A stretch of 64,000 bases of DNA from Pseudomonas putida (lineage in GTDB: Bacteria > Pseudomonadota > Gammaproteobacteria > Pseudomonadales > Pseudomonadaceae), in assembly GCF_028682475.1 (NCBI RefSeq), contig NZ_JANHLE010000002.1, forward strand, positions 248,001 to 312,000. The letters are read 5' to 3'. The translations under genes and the position numbers were made by a program. This document shows positions 29,701 through 37,967 of this stretch, one piece after another (position 1 is the first letter of the stretch; each line of letters starts with the position of its first letter). The notes below the pieces were generated by a model. It had not been told where the DNA came from. It was given only the letters and a program-made list of their open reading frames with translations, and did no database searches.

Positions 29701-31100
29701 TCAAGCCGAGCATTACCAGTGTCAGTGATTCACGCGGTGAGGTCGCCGAGGCGGGCACGACGGTGGACACCTCGGTGATCCTGGCCGGCAAGGCCAGTAA
29801 CAGTCAGCGCGTGGAGCTGTTTGACGGTACGACTTCGCTTGCGACAGTAACGGCCAACGCCAGCGGCGACTGGTCCCATTCGTTGCAGGGGCTGACAGTC
29901 CGGCCTTACCGGCTCAGGGCCAAGGCGTTGTATGGCAGTGGGCAGGAATCGGATATCCGTTCGTTCAGTGTGGTGGCAGAAGTGCTGCCGACCCTGGTCA
30001 GTGTGAGGGACTCCCAGGGTGAGGTGGGCGAAGGCGGCTTTACCTTCGATTCGCGTGTCACTTTGTCGGGCAAGGCGAGCATTGGCCAGCGCATTGAGGT
30101 CTTCGAGGGGCTGGTGTCGGCCGGAACCACAGCGGCCAACGGTGCGGGCGATTGGACCCTGATCATGACCGGCCTGACTATCAGGCGCTACAGCGTCAAG
30201 GCCACAGCGCTGTACGGCAGTGGCCGGGAGTCTGCGCCACGTACCTTCGAAGTGCGCCAGGGCGTGACCCCGGTGATTACCCGGGTTCTCGACAGCAACG
30301 GCACGGCGATTGGCAACGGCGGCCGTACCTATGCCACGGCAGTGACGCTGCATGGCACCGCGCAAGGCGGGTTGCAGGTTCAGATCCTGGACAACGGAGC
30401 GGCGAAACAAACACTAACGGTGCCTGCCAATGGCACCTGGCAGGCGGCGCTCAACGGTCTGTCGGTCGGACAGCATGATTTCACGGCCAAGGGGCTCTAT
30501 GGCAGTCAACCGGTCTCTGCGCCATGGCGGGTGATTGTCGACTCGCGGCCACCGTTAGTGATCGACACCAGCCTCATGCTCCTCAATGGCGTGATTTATG
30601 TGCGGGCCGATAACGGCCAGGGCCCCAGTCGCCGACCGGCCAATACTTCCCGGCAACGACTGGCGTCGGGTGGTACGCCGCCGCTGCGCTACAGTTCGAG
30701 CAACGCCAATGTGGCCAGCGTCGATGGCAACGGCACGGTGATGTCGCGTGCCAATGGTTCGGCAACCATTACGGTTAGCGACAGTGCAGGGCAGTCCCGC
30801 AGTTACAGCGTGACGGTGCAGAATGTTCGCAGGATGAACTTGATGGGCTCATCGCAATACATTGTCGGTGGGGACCAGCGTCTGTGGTTGTCGGAGTTGC
30901 GGGAAATCTATAACCAGTATGGAGGCGGCGGGCTCGCCCAGATCGGTTGGCCTGGCGGCAGGTATTGGGCGAGGGATCAGCGACTGGTTCCAGGTTTCCC
31001 TTGGCCCAGGCAGCAGGCAGTCTTCAAGGATATGAACGGAGGTGGGGAGGGCTGGGAGGCGCAGATCGGGCCGTTGTATCCCGGTATCCGGATTAGTTGA
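26763..31100 (+). CDS. Giant modular protein: Ig-like modules plus seven 94-aa repeats (1445 aa), paralogue B2
   Basis: The N-terminal half (to about residue 605) has Ig-like modules aligned with those of the 1503-aa protein, including 'KPGHSEL' near 144 and 'PQDVIDNGV'. Seven 94-residue repeats follow, each with 'SxxDSRGEVAEGGTTVDT', 'VTLSGKAS', 'GxWTLSLSGL' and 'KALYGSGxES'. A Big_2-like Ig domain comes next ('RYSSSNANVASVDGNGTV', about 1290-1350), then a DUF1566-like end module (about 1360-1445). I see no cysteine and no clear signal peptide, although residues 15-29 are mildly hydrophobic. AAGGAG supports the ATG. Repeats of this type occur in bacterial surface proteins; no export route is visible here. 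Confidence 0.82.
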   Translation: MRIFSASLFPPNRKELGILALRPLFIASMVTPVEQGDAGLNIAIVEDDPSGVLTVIDPYLDMLKGDRLTVSIEGERILELIVDQADEGKRLFFHLPKDRFNEGWVEDIHFQLLRQGATVAEDSVPLRLRVKLNRPAGVDKEPHKPGHSELPVPQVPQDVIDNGVTAEWAAKGVPVTIGYYPERAARDTVVLRWGSVRIPRQISESEAAGKDPVVILVDQDAILAGGDSAALQLNYEVYDEVWNYSSDWSRFTAVKVEAGAWRLAAPIIREAVNGAIDLIALGPNDVTVTVWVDGDPYAEGDFIEFTWVGTPKIGAPLVHTESVQIGKPPVALDFKVPNADIRAIASGTGDASYVLRKASGEPPQSSKRAFARIIGELSELPAPLILQAVDGLLDSRLEHAWVRLGPYPGMVVGDVVKLIWQGKRADGSVYLHEVEEDVSANDVDNAIEILVAAEHIAVLDGGTLELYYRVTDADLNATRESARSYFTVLNLRHELPAPVVPEADGDVLDPEAIIPNGATVRIEYTDTEAGDVLTYYWQSVYANGTVSDWLPVTEASKGRPVSFRIASALVEVSRGTTVNVLYSLKRGSQTRLSNVLQLYIGTPIPVDITNVIDSWGQVADGGISVDTAVTVTGTARVSMGVELLDGDTVLGRAGANDLGVWRFPLMDLLPRRYELKAKALYGSGTESPVWGFTVVTQLIPSITRVDDSRGDVADGGATVDTAVTLSGKASAGLEVEIFEGAQSWGVVPVDGEGNWRLPRTALAIRGYSLQVRARYGDEWASEVRSFQVVAAVNPAITSVMDSRGELAEGQTTVDTQIIVSGKASIDQPLEVLDGQAVLDTVRTDAQGNWTLSLSGLAVKVYVIKARALYGSGAESAARSFRVVDYVFPTLDSVRDSRGELGDGGATVDTSVTLGGKGSANEQVEIFAGADSKGVARVTASGDWTLTLSGLAPQTYSVRAKALYGNGEESALRTFTVYVDIKPSITSVSDSRGEVAEAGTTVDTSVILAGKASNSQRVELFDGTTSLATVTANASGDWSHSLQGLTVRPYRLRAKALYGSGQESDIRSFSVVAEVLPTLVSVRDSQGEVGEGGFTFDSRVTLSGKASIGQRIEVFEGLVSAGTTAANGAGDWTLIMTGLTIRRYSVKATALYGSGRESAPRTFEVRQGVTPVITRVLDSNGTAIGNGGRTYATAVTLHGTAQGGLQVQILDNGAAKQTLTVPANGTWQAALNGLSVGQHDFTAKGLYGSQPVSAPWRVIVDSRPPLVIDTSLMLLNGVIYVRADNGQGPSRRPANTSRQRLASGGTPPLRYSSSNANVASVDGNGTVMSRANGSATITVSDSAGQSRSYSVTVQNVRRMNLMGSSQYIVGGDQRLWLSELREIYNQYGGGGLAQIGWPGGRYWARDQRLVPGFPWPRQQAVFKDMNGGGEGWEAQIGPLYPGIRIS
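28581..30554 (+). repeat. Seven tandem 282-bp (94-aa) repeats
   Basis: Units begin at 28581, 28863, 29145, 29427, 29709, 29991 and 30273, every 282 bp with no length variation. The first, second and last units are the most divergent; units 3-6 share most of the consensus. Each encodes one predicted beta-sandwich (Big-like) domain. Confidence 0.92.
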
Positions 31101-31114
31101 GAAACTTCAAGCAA

Positions 31115-31154
31115 AAGGCCATTGCCCACCCTGCCACGGGCTGGCAATGGCCTT
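31115..31154. terminator. Long-stem hairpin after the 1445-aa gene
   Basis: A 12-bp stem aaggccattgcc/ggcaatggcctt just after the stop codon, without a clear U-tract. It probably ends or protects the transcript. It lies immediately before the right direct repeat. Confidence 0.6.
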
Positions 31155-31212
31155 GGGGCAGTTACTTTGCCAGTGTGGAAGTCATTGATTTAAATAAATT
31201 TATACAAAGGAG

Positions 31213-31241
31213 TTGACGAGCTTTATCAGCATCCCTAGAAT
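31213..31241 (+). promoter_or_regulatory. Sigma-70 promoter of tRNA operon, copy 2
   Basis: TTGACG (31213-31218), 17-nt spacer, TAGAAT (31236-31241), GCGCGCC discriminator. The boxes are identical to copy 1 while the spacer sequence differs. Confidence 0.85.
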
Positions 31242-31302
31242 GCGCGCCACTTGCAGCGTAAAGCACACAGCGCAACGCGGCAGGGAGTGAATGTTGTAGT
31301 GT

Positions 31303-31378
31303 GTCCCCTTCGTCTAGTGGCCTAGGACACCGCCCTTTCACGGCGGTAACAGGGGTTCGAGTCCCCTAGGGGACGCCA
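31303..31378 (+). tRNA. tRNA-Glu (anticodon TTC), copy 2
   Basis: Identical to the copy near 14.7 kb, including the encoded CCA and full 7-bp acceptor stem. Confidence 0.97.
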
Positions 31379-31380
31379 AT

Positions 31381-31456
<76 letters not shown>

Positions 31457-31498
31457 AATTTGGCGTCGCAGTATTTGAGTACTGCATGCGTTGGAAAG

Positions 31499-31516
31499 AA
31501 GGCCGATGGCCTTTTT
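31499..31516 (+). terminator. Short terminator between the second and third tRNA-Gly
   Basis: Stem aaggcc/ggcctt with a 3-nt loop and T-run. It is weak and may allow readthrough to the third tRNA-Gly, which has no obvious promoter of its own. Confidence 0.6.
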
Positions 31517-31546
31517 TCTGTCCGGCACAGCCGGTTGCTTCATTTT

Positions 31547-31622
<76 letters not shown>

Positions 31623-31629
31623 AACAAAG

Positions 31630-31660
31630 AAACGCCGTTCGCTTGAACGGCGTTTTTTTT
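31630..31660 (+). terminator. Terminator after the tRNA cluster
   Basis: Stem aaacgccgttc/gaacggcgttt with a GCTT loop and an 8-T run. Confidence 0.93.
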
Positions 31661-31725
31661 CGTCCTGATTTTTATCGGGACTGCTGTGCGGCAGGGCATT
31701 TTTCAGCCCTGCGCACCTTTGCCAC

Positions 31726-32133
31726 TCAGTGCTTGCTGTCGTCGTCAGACATGCTCAGCAGTTGCTTTTCCTGGTTCCAGTCAAACGGTTCGTCGTTCTG
31801 CTCCGCTTCGTAGCGGCGCTCTTCCAGGGTCTGGTACATCTGCTGCTCTTCGTCGGGCATGTAATGCAGACAGTCGCCACCGAAAAACCACAGCAGGTCA
31901 CGTGGCACCAGGTGGGCGATCTGCGGGTAGCGCTGGATCACCTGGCACATCAGGTCCTGACCCAGGTAGATGCTCTCCGGGTCGACGGGCATCTGCAGCA
32001 TCAGGTCGTCGAAGCGCTCCAGGAACAGCGCGTGGCTTTCTTCCGGCACCTGCTCGGCTTCACCCAGGGCAACCAGAATGGTACGCAGGTGGGTAAGCAG
32101 GGCGAGATGGTATTCCAGGCGATCGGTAGCCAT
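31726..32133 (-). CDS. PA2817-family conserved protein
   Basis: The product is 135 aa, a soluble acidic helical protein with 'FLERFDDLMLQMPVDPESIY' and 'LVPRDLLWFFGGDCLHYMPDEE'. It belongs to the family named after P. aeruginosa PA2817, found beside the same acyl-CoA dehydrogenase gene; no function is established. The start MATDRLEYH is chosen because AGAGGA lies about 8 nt upstream; the frame continues 7 codons further. It is in the same direction as fadE and 68 bp downstream, so probably cotranscribed. Confidence 0.85.
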   Translation of the reverse strand: MATDRLEYHLALLTHLRTILVALGEAEQVPEESHALFLERFDDLMLQMPVDPESIYLGQDLMCQVIQRYPQIAHLVPRDLLWFFGGDCLHYMPDEEQQMYQTLEERRYEAEQNDEPFDWNQEKQLLSMSDDDSKH

Positions 32134-32201
32134 GCTGGCAGTCCTCTTGAGCAAAAACGGGCGCGGGAGTATACGGCTCCCGGCGCCCGATGTCCCGGCC
32201 G

Positions 32202-34649
32202 TTAACGAATTTTGCCCGGCGTGGGCTGCAGTTCTTCTTTACTGAAGGCATCAACGTCAATGACCCGGCGCCGGGCTGTTTCGGCGGCCTCCAGGGTGTG
32301 TGCTTCTGTGGCCTGAAGGACGCCAGCGCGCAGGGCCGCCTCGATGGTCGATTCACCGGGCGTCGGGCTGACCTGGCCAGTCTTGAGGGCCTGACGCAGC
32401 TTCTCATGCAGCGGTGCGCATTCGTCGAGCAAGGTGCAGGCCTGCTGCAGGGCGCCCACCGGATCGTCGGCATCTTGCGGGCGATAGCAGCCGGCAAGCA
32501 GCTCTTCCAGCGCTGGATCGCCTTTGGCGCGGCCGATCAACGCGGCCACTTCGGCATCCAGCGCGTCGCTCGGGCCGGTGTGCCGGCGGCCGAACGGGAA
32601 TACCACCAGGCGCAGGGCGCAGCCAAGGAAGCGATTGGGGAAGTTGTCGAGCAGCCGGTCCAGGGCTTTCTCGGCCTGGCCCAGGCTTTCTTCCAGGGCC
32701 CAGCTCAGCAGCGGTTGCAGGTGCTCCGGCGAGCCCAGGTCGTGATAACGCTTGAGCGCCGCCGAACTCAGGTAGAGGTGGCTCAGCACATCACCCAGGC
32801 GCGCGGACAGGCGTTCGCGACGTTTGAGTTCGCCGCCGAGCAGCATCATGCACAAGTCGGCGAGCAGGGCGAAGGCCGCGGCCTGGCGATTGAGTGCGCG
32901 GAAGTAGCCCTGGCTCAGGGCGTCACCCGGTACTTTCTCGAAATGCCCCAGGCCCAGCCCGAGAACCAAGGTGCTGGCGGCGTTGCCGACGGCGAAGCCG
33001 ACGTGCTGCATCAGCAGCTGGTCGAACTCCCTGAGCGCCTGGTCGTGGTCCTCACGCCCGGCCAGGGCCATCTCCCTGAGCACGAACGGATGGCAGCGGA
33101 TCGCGCCCTGGCCGAAGATCATCAGGTTGCGCGAGAGGATGTTGGCGCCCTCGACAGTGATGAAAATCGGTGCACCCTGCCAGTTGCGCCCCAGGTAGTT
33201 GTTCGGGCCCATGATGATGCCCTTGCCGCCGTGCACATCCATGGCGTGCTGAATGCACTCGCGGCCCCGTTCGGTCAGGTGGTACTTGAGAATCGCCGAG
33301 AGCACCGAGGGCTTTTCGCCCAGGTCCACGGCCTTGGCGGTGAGCAGGCGAGCGCTGTCCATCAGGAAGGCATTGCCGCCGATCCGTGCCAGGGATTCCT
33401 GGATGCCCTCGAAAGCGGCCAATGGCACGTTGAACTGTTCGCGAATCCGCGCATATTGGCCGGTAACCAGGCTGGTGTATTTGGCCGCGCCGGTGCCCAC
33501 CGCCGGTAGGGAGATCGAGCGGCCGACCGACAGGCAGTTCATCAGCATCATCCAGCCTTTGCCGAGCATGTCCTGGCCGCCGATAAGGAAGTCCAGCGGC
33601 ACGAACACATCCTTGCCGCTGTTGGGCCCGTTCATGAACGCGGCGCCCAGCGGCAAATGGCGTTGGCCGATCTCGACACCGGGAGTGTCGGTCGGAATCA
33701 GCGCCAGGCTGATACCCAGCTCTTCCTCCTCACCCAGCAGATGCTCCGGGTCGTAGGCCTTGAAGGCCAGGCCCAGCAAGGTCGCCACCGGGCCGAGGGT
33801 GATGTAGCGCTTTTCCCAGTTCAGGCGCAGGCCTATCACTTCCTCGCCTTGCCATTGGTCTTTGCAGATAACCCCGGTGTCGGGCATCGCGCCAGCATCG
33901 GAGCCGGCCAGCGGGCCGGTGAGGGCGAAGCAGGGGATTTCCTCGCCGCGTGCCAGGCGCGGCAGGTAATGCTGGCGCTGCGCGTCGGTGCCGTAGTGCA
34001 GCAACAGTTCAGCCGGGCCGAGGGAGTTGGGCACCATGACCGTCGAGGCCAGGTCGCCGCTGCGGGTGGCCAGCTTCATCGCCACCTGCGAGTGGGCATA
34101 GGCCGAGAAGCCTTTGCCGCCATATTCCCTGGGGATGATCAGGGCAAAGAAGCCGTTGGACTTGATGTGCTCCCAGGCGGCTGGCGGCAGGTCCAGGTCC
34201 TGACCGATCTGCCAGTCGCTGACCATGGCGCACAGCGCTTCGGTGGGGCCGTCGATGAAGGCTTGTTCTTCTTCAGTCAGCTCGGCCTTGGAGTAATCGA
34301 GCAAGGTGTTCCAGTTCGGGCGGCCGCTGAACAGTTCGCCATCCCACCAGACGGTGCCGGCATCGATAGCCTCGCGCTCGGTCTGCGACATCGCTGGCAG
34401 GGTGCGCTTGAACCAGGCGAACAGCGGGCCGCTGAAGACTTTGCGGCGCAGCTCCGGCAGCAGTACCAGTGCGGCCTTGGCTCCCAGCACCAGCCAGAAG
34501 AATGCCAGTAGCCAGCCGGGGGCGTGACTGAAAATGCCCATCAGCAGCACATACCCTGCAAGCAGGGCCAGCGCCGGCACGGCGGCAATGCGCCGGTGGG
34601 CAAGGTAGGCCGCACCGATCACCAGAACCAATAACCACAACAGCAACAT
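32202..34649 (-). CDS. fadE: Acyl-CoA dehydrogenase FadE (membrane-associated, long form)
   Basis: The product is 815 aa, the size of E. coli FadE, much longer than ordinary 380-aa acyl-CoA dehydrogenases. It catalyses the first, FAD-dependent step of fatty-acid beta-oxidation. Two N-terminal membrane helices (about 1-20 and 25-65) precede a dehydrogenase core with 'FFALIIPREYGGKGFSA', 'FALTGPLAGSDAGAMPDTG', 'VGRSISLPAVGTG', 'HGGKGIIMGPNNYLGR' and 'ITVEGANILSRNLM', then the DUF1974-type C-terminal region. GGAGG precedes the ATG. It is divergent from the GST gene. Confidence 0.95.
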   Translation of the reverse strand: MLLLWLLVLVIGAAYLAHRRIAAVPALALLAGYVLLMGIFSHAPGWLLAFFWLVLGAKAALVLLPELRRKVFSGPLFAWFKRTLPAMSQTEREAIDAGTVWWDGELFSGRPNWNTLLDYSKAELTEEEQAFIDGPTEALCAMVSDWQIGQDLDLPPAAWEHIKSNGFFALIIPREYGGKGFSAYAHSQVAMKLATRSGDLASTVMVPNSLGPAELLLHYGTDAQRQHYLPRLARGEEIPCFALTGPLAGSDAGAMPDTGVICKDQWQGEEVIGLRLNWEKRYITLGPVATLLGLAFKAYDPEHLLGEEEELGISLALIPTDTPGVEIGQRHLPLGAAFMNGPNSGKDVFVPLDFLIGGQDMLGKGWMMLMNCLSVGRSISLPAVGTGAAKYTSLVTGQYARIREQFNVPLAAFEGIQESLARIGGNAFLMDSARLLTAKAVDLGEKPSVLSAILKYHLTERGRECIQHAMDVHGGKGIIMGPNNYLGRNWQGAPIFITVEGANILSRNLMIFGQGAIRCHPFVLREMALAGREDHDQALREFDQLLMQHVGFAVGNAASTLVLGLGLGHFEKVPGDALSQGYFRALNRQAAAFALLADLCMMLLGGELKRRERLSARLGDVLSHLYLSSAALKRYHDLGSPEHLQPLLSWALEESLGQAEKALDRLLDNFPNRFLGCALRLVVFPFGRRHTGPSDALDAEVAALIGRAKGDPALEELLAGCYRPQDADDPVGALQQACTLLDECAPLHEKLRQALKTGQVSPTPGESTIEAALRAGVLQATEAHTLEAAETARRRVIDVDAFSKEELQPTPGKIR

Positions 34650-34831
34650 AGTCTTTCCTCCGTGAAACTTAAGGGCTTTTGCGATCCATCAGAGCTTAGA
34701 CCGCATCCGCCAATCGGCTTGTCAGAACAGTGACAGGCTGTGGCTGCAGGAGTTCGCCTGGATGCGTGGGCGATTGTCAGGGCGAGCGCCTGGGGTAGAC
34801 TGGGCGACCGCACATTCATCAGGACGCCGTT

Positions 34832-35455
34832 ATGCTCAAGATCTGGGGCCGGAAGAATTCGACCAATGTCAGGAAGGCACTGTGGTGCGCGCAAGAGTTG
34901 GGGCTGGAGTACGAATCGATCGATGCCGGTGGTGCCTTCGGCCTGGTCAACGAACCTCAGTACCGCGCATTGAATCCCAATGGCCTGGTGCCGATGATCG
35001 AAGATGACGGCCTGGTGCTCTGGGAGTCCAATGCCATTGTGCGCTACCTGTCGGCGCAGTACGGCAGTGACTCGGGCTGGTACGAGCCTGATGCGCGCAA
35101 GCGCGCCGAGGCGGACAAGTGGATGGACTGGGTGACCTCTTCCCTGGCGACGCCGTTTCGCCCGTTGTTCTGGGGCATCCTGCGCACGCCTGCAGATCAG
35201 CAGGACTGGGTTGCGATCAATGCCGCACACAAGACCTGCGCGCAGCTGCTGTCGATTGCTGACCAGGCCTTGGCGCACAAGCCTTACCTGTCCGGCGACG
35301 AGCTGGGCATGGGCGATATCCCGCTGGGCTGCTTTGCCTATGCCTGGTTCGAGATGCCTATCGAACGTCCTGAAATGCGCCACCTGCGCGCCTGGTACGA
35401 GCGTTTGCAAGAGCGCCCGGCCTATCAGGCAGCGGTCATGACCGCGCTGACCTGA
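34832..35455 (+). CDS. Glutathione S-transferase family protein
   Basis: The product is 207 aa. An N-terminal thioredoxin-like domain has 'KIWGRKNSTNVRKALWCAQE' (Ser/Asn at the likely active site), 'NPNGLVPMIEDDG' (cis-Pro) and 'LWESNAIVRYLSAQYG' (glutathione-binding ES pair), and a helical C-terminal domain follows. The substrate is unknown; the family detoxifies electrophiles. It has no operon partner and lies between fadE and the ABC transporter, as in other pseudomonads (from memory). Confidence 0.92.
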   Translation: MLKIWGRKNSTNVRKALWCAQELGLEYESIDAGGAFGLVNEPQYRALNPNGLVPMIEDDGLVLWESNAIVRYLSAQYGSDSGWYEPDARKRAEADKWMDWVTSSLATPFRPLFWGILRTPADQQDWVAINAAHKTCAQLLSIADQALAHKPYLSGDELGMGDIPLGCFAYAWFEMPIERPEMRHLRAWYERLQERPAYQAAVMTALT

Positions 35456-35593
35456 TCACAACGGTTAACCTGATAGTCATTATCGATACACATGACTGTA
35501 CTTGTATGGCCTGGACAAGCACCATGGTCATATTCACTGCGGCCGGCCTGTCCGGTCGCGTCTTGAACCTTTAAAACTGGTACGCGACCCGCT

Positions 35594-36538
35594 ATGAGTT
35601 CTGCTCTGTCCATAAGGCAGCTAACCAAAACCTACGGCAACGGTTTCCAGGCCCTCAAGGGGATTGACCTGGATGTCGCCGAAGGTGACTTCTTTGCCTT
35701 GCTCGGTCCCAATGGCGCTGGCAAGTCCACCACCATTGGCATCCTCTCGACCCTGGTCAACAAGACCAGCGGTACGGTGAGTATTTTTGGCCACGACCTC
35801 GATCGCCAGCCGGCCGCACTCAAGCGCAGCATCGGTGTGGTGCCGCAGGAGTTCAACTTCAACCAGTTCGAAAAGACCTTCGACATCGTCGTGACCCAGG
35901 CCGGTTACTACGGCATCCCGGCGAAAGTGGCCAAGGAACGCGCCGAGAAGTACCTGACCCAGCTCGGCCTGTGGGACAAGCGCGATGTGCCATCGCGTTC
36001 ACTGTCGGGCGGCATGAAACGTCGTTTGATGATCGCCCGGGCGTTGATCCATGAGCCGCGCTTGCTGATTCTCGATGAGCCGACCGCAGGTGTGGATATC
36101 GAACTGCGCCGCTCGATGTGGAGCTTTCTCACCGAGCTGAACCAGCAGGGCATCACCATCATTCTGACCACCCATTACCTGGAAGAGGCCGAACAGCTGT
36201 GCCGACACATCGGCATCATCGACCACGGCACGATTGTCGAGAACACCAGCATGCGCGAGCTGCTCGGCAAGCTGCATGTCGAGACCTTCCTGCTCGATCT
36301 CAAGAATGATCTGCAGCAAGCCCCGCAACTGATCGGCTATCCGTGCCGTCTGCTCACCCCGAACACCCTGGAAGTGCAGGTGGACAAGGGCGTGGACAAC
36401 GAAGCGGGGATTACCGGTCTGTTCAGCCAGCTGGCGGTGCAGAACATCGAAGTGCAAAGCCTGCGCAACAAGACCAACCGCCTTGAGGAGCTGTTCGTGT
36501 CACTGGTCGAGAAAAACCTGGCGAAGGTGGCGGTATGA
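35594..36538 (+). CDS. ABC-2 type exporter, ATP-binding subunit (YadG-like)
   Basis: The product is 314 aa. Walker A 'LLGPNGAGKSTTIGIL', Q-loop 'VVPQEFNF', signature 'SLSGGMKRRLMIARAL', Walker B 'LLILDEPTAGVD' and H-loop 'LTTHYLEEAEQ' are all present, followed by a C-terminal extension of about 90 residues typical of drug or polysaccharide ABC-2 ATPases. It overlaps the permease gene by 4 bp (ATGA), so the two form one transporter. The substrate is unknown; E. coli YadGH is the closest named relative. Confidence 0.95.
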   Translation: MSSALSIRQLTKTYGNGFQALKGIDLDVAEGDFFALLGPNGAGKSTTIGILSTLVNKTSGTVSIFGHDLDRQPAALKRSIGVVPQEFNFNQFEKTFDIVVTQAGYYGIPAKVAKERAEKYLTQLGLWDKRDVPSRSLSGGMKRRLMIARALIHEPRLLILDEPTAGVDIELRRSMWSFLTELNQQGITIILTTHYLEEAEQLCRHIGIIDHGTIVENTSMRELLGKLHVETFLLDLKNDLQQAPQLIGYPCRLLTPNTLEVQVDKGVDNEAGITGLFSQLAVQNIEVQSLRNKTNRLEELFVSLVEKNLAKVAV

Positions 36539-37314
36539 GTTCGGAGCTGAGCGCCAACCTGGTCGCCCTCAATACCATTGTCCACCGCGAAGTGCGTCGT
36601 TTCACCCGGATCTGGCCGCAGACCCTGCTTCCCCCGGCAATCACCATGGTCTTGTACTTTGTGATCTTCGGGAACCTGATTGGCCGGCAGATTGGTGACA
36701 TGGGTGGTTTCACCTACATGGAGTACATTGTGCCCGGGCTGATCATGATGTCGGTGATCACCAACTCCTACGGCAACGTGGTTTCGAGCTTCTTTGGCAG
36801 CAAATTCCAGCGCTCGATCGAAGAGTTGATGGTATCGCCGGTTTCGCCGCACACCATCCTGATAGGCTACACCCTCGGCGGGGTACTGCGTGGTCTGGCG
36901 GTGGGGGTGATTGTCACGGCGCTGTCGCTGTTTTTCACGCACCTGCAGGTGCACCATCTGGGCGTGACTATCCTGGTGGTGCTGCTGACCGCGACGATCT
37001 TTTCGCTGCTCGGCTTCATCAATGCGGTGTTTGCGCGCAACTTCGACGACATCTCGATCATTCCGACCTTCGTCCTCACACCGTTGACCTACCTGGGCGG
37101 GGTGTTCTACTCGATCAACCTGTTGCCGCCATTCTGGCAGACGGTGTCGTTGGCCAACCCGGTGCTGCACATGGTCAACTCGTTCCGTTACGGCATTCTC
37201 GGGGTTTCGGACATTCGCATCAGCGTGGCCATCAGCTTCATGCTCATTGCCACGGCTGTGCTGTACGTCGGCTGCGTGCGCCTACTGGTCAGTGGGCGAG
37301 GAATGCGCAGCTGA
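36535..37314 (+). CDS. ABC-2 type exporter, permease subunit (YadH-like)
   Basis: The product is 259 aa with six hydrophobic segments spread over the sequence, starting 'LLPPAITMVLYFVIFGNLIG'. 'GSKFQRSIEELMVSPVSP' and 'FVLTPLTYLGGVFYSINLLP' are typical ABC-2 permease signatures. It pairs with the preceding ATPase through a 4-bp overlap. Its last 33 bp overlap the convergent DUF2062 gene. Confidence 0.95.
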   Translation: MSSELSANLVALNTIVHREVRRFTRIWPQTLLPPAITMVLYFVIFGNLIGRQIGDMGGFTYMEYIVPGLIMMSVITNSYGNVVSSFFGSKFQRSIEELMVSPVSPHTILIGYTLGGVLRGLAVGVIVTALSLFFTHLQVHHLGVTILVVLLTATIFSLLGFINAVFARNFDDISIIPTFVLTPLTYLGGVFYSINLLPPFWQTVSLANPVLHMVNSFRYGILGVSDIRISVAISFMLIATAVLYVGCVRLLVSGRGMRS

Positions 37315-37824
37315 GACCTTTTGCTTGCGTCGGTGCCACTGCCGGCCTACCCACCAGCGCCAGTAGAGCATGGTCAGGCAGTAGGCCAGGGCACCGAGGA
37401 GCAGGCCGCAGACCACCGAGCCGAGCAGAAACGGCTGCCACAGGGTCGACAGCTCGCCGGTGATCCACTCGAAGGTCAATTCGTCCGGCAAGGTTCTGGC
37501 TGGCACCTGCATCAGCCAGGCGCCCATCTGGTAGGTGCAGTAGAACACCGGCGGCATGGTGAACGGGTTGGTCAGCCAGACCAGGCTGACAGCAATCGGC
37601 ATGTTGCCACGCACCAGGATCGCCAGGCTGGCGGCCAGGAGCATTTGCATCGGCACCGGAATGAATGCCGCGAACAGGCCGACAGCCATCGCCCGCGCCA
37701 CTGAATGACGATTCAGGTGCCAGAGGTTCGGGTCATGCAATAGCCGGCCGAGAAAGCGTAAGGATTTGTGTTCCCTGATGCTGGTCGGGTCGGGCATGTA
37801 GCGTTTGAAGAGACGACGCGGCAT
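37282..37824 (-). CDS. DUF2062 domain membrane protein
   Basis: The product is 180 aa. The DUF2062 core has 'LNRHSVARAMAVGLFAAFIP', 'RGNMPIAVSLVWLTNPFTMP' and 'VFYCTYQMGAWLM', with three or four membrane helices and a basic C-terminus. The molecular function is unknown. It is divergent from comEC, as usual in Pseudomonas, and its 3' end overlaps the ABC permease gene by 33 bp. Confidence 0.9.
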   Translation of the reverse strand: MPRRLFKRYMPDPTSIREHKSLRFLGRLLHDPNLWHLNRHSVARAMAVGLFAAFIPVPMQMLLAASLAILVRGNMPIAVSLVWLTNPFTMPPVFYCTYQMGAWLMQVPARTLPDELTFEWITGELSTLWQPFLLGSVVCGLLLGALAYCLTMLYWRWWVGRQWHRRKQKVSAAHSSPTDQ

Positions 37825-37967
37825 GTAGGCTCTCGACTGGGTGAAGGGGGCAAGTATGCACCGATTCTAAAAAGCCCCCATTACAGACTTTGTGACAATT
37901 ATTGAGTGAGCTGTCGGCTCCACTGATCTAAGCCTCAAAGGGTGGATCTGTTCTGGAGCTGTAAACC

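Noticed and set aside
28581..30554. Idea that the regular repeats are a CRISPR-like array
   Set aside because: Units are 282 bp, protein-coding in one frame and contiguous with no spacers; no cas genes and no short-repeat array anywhere in the window.
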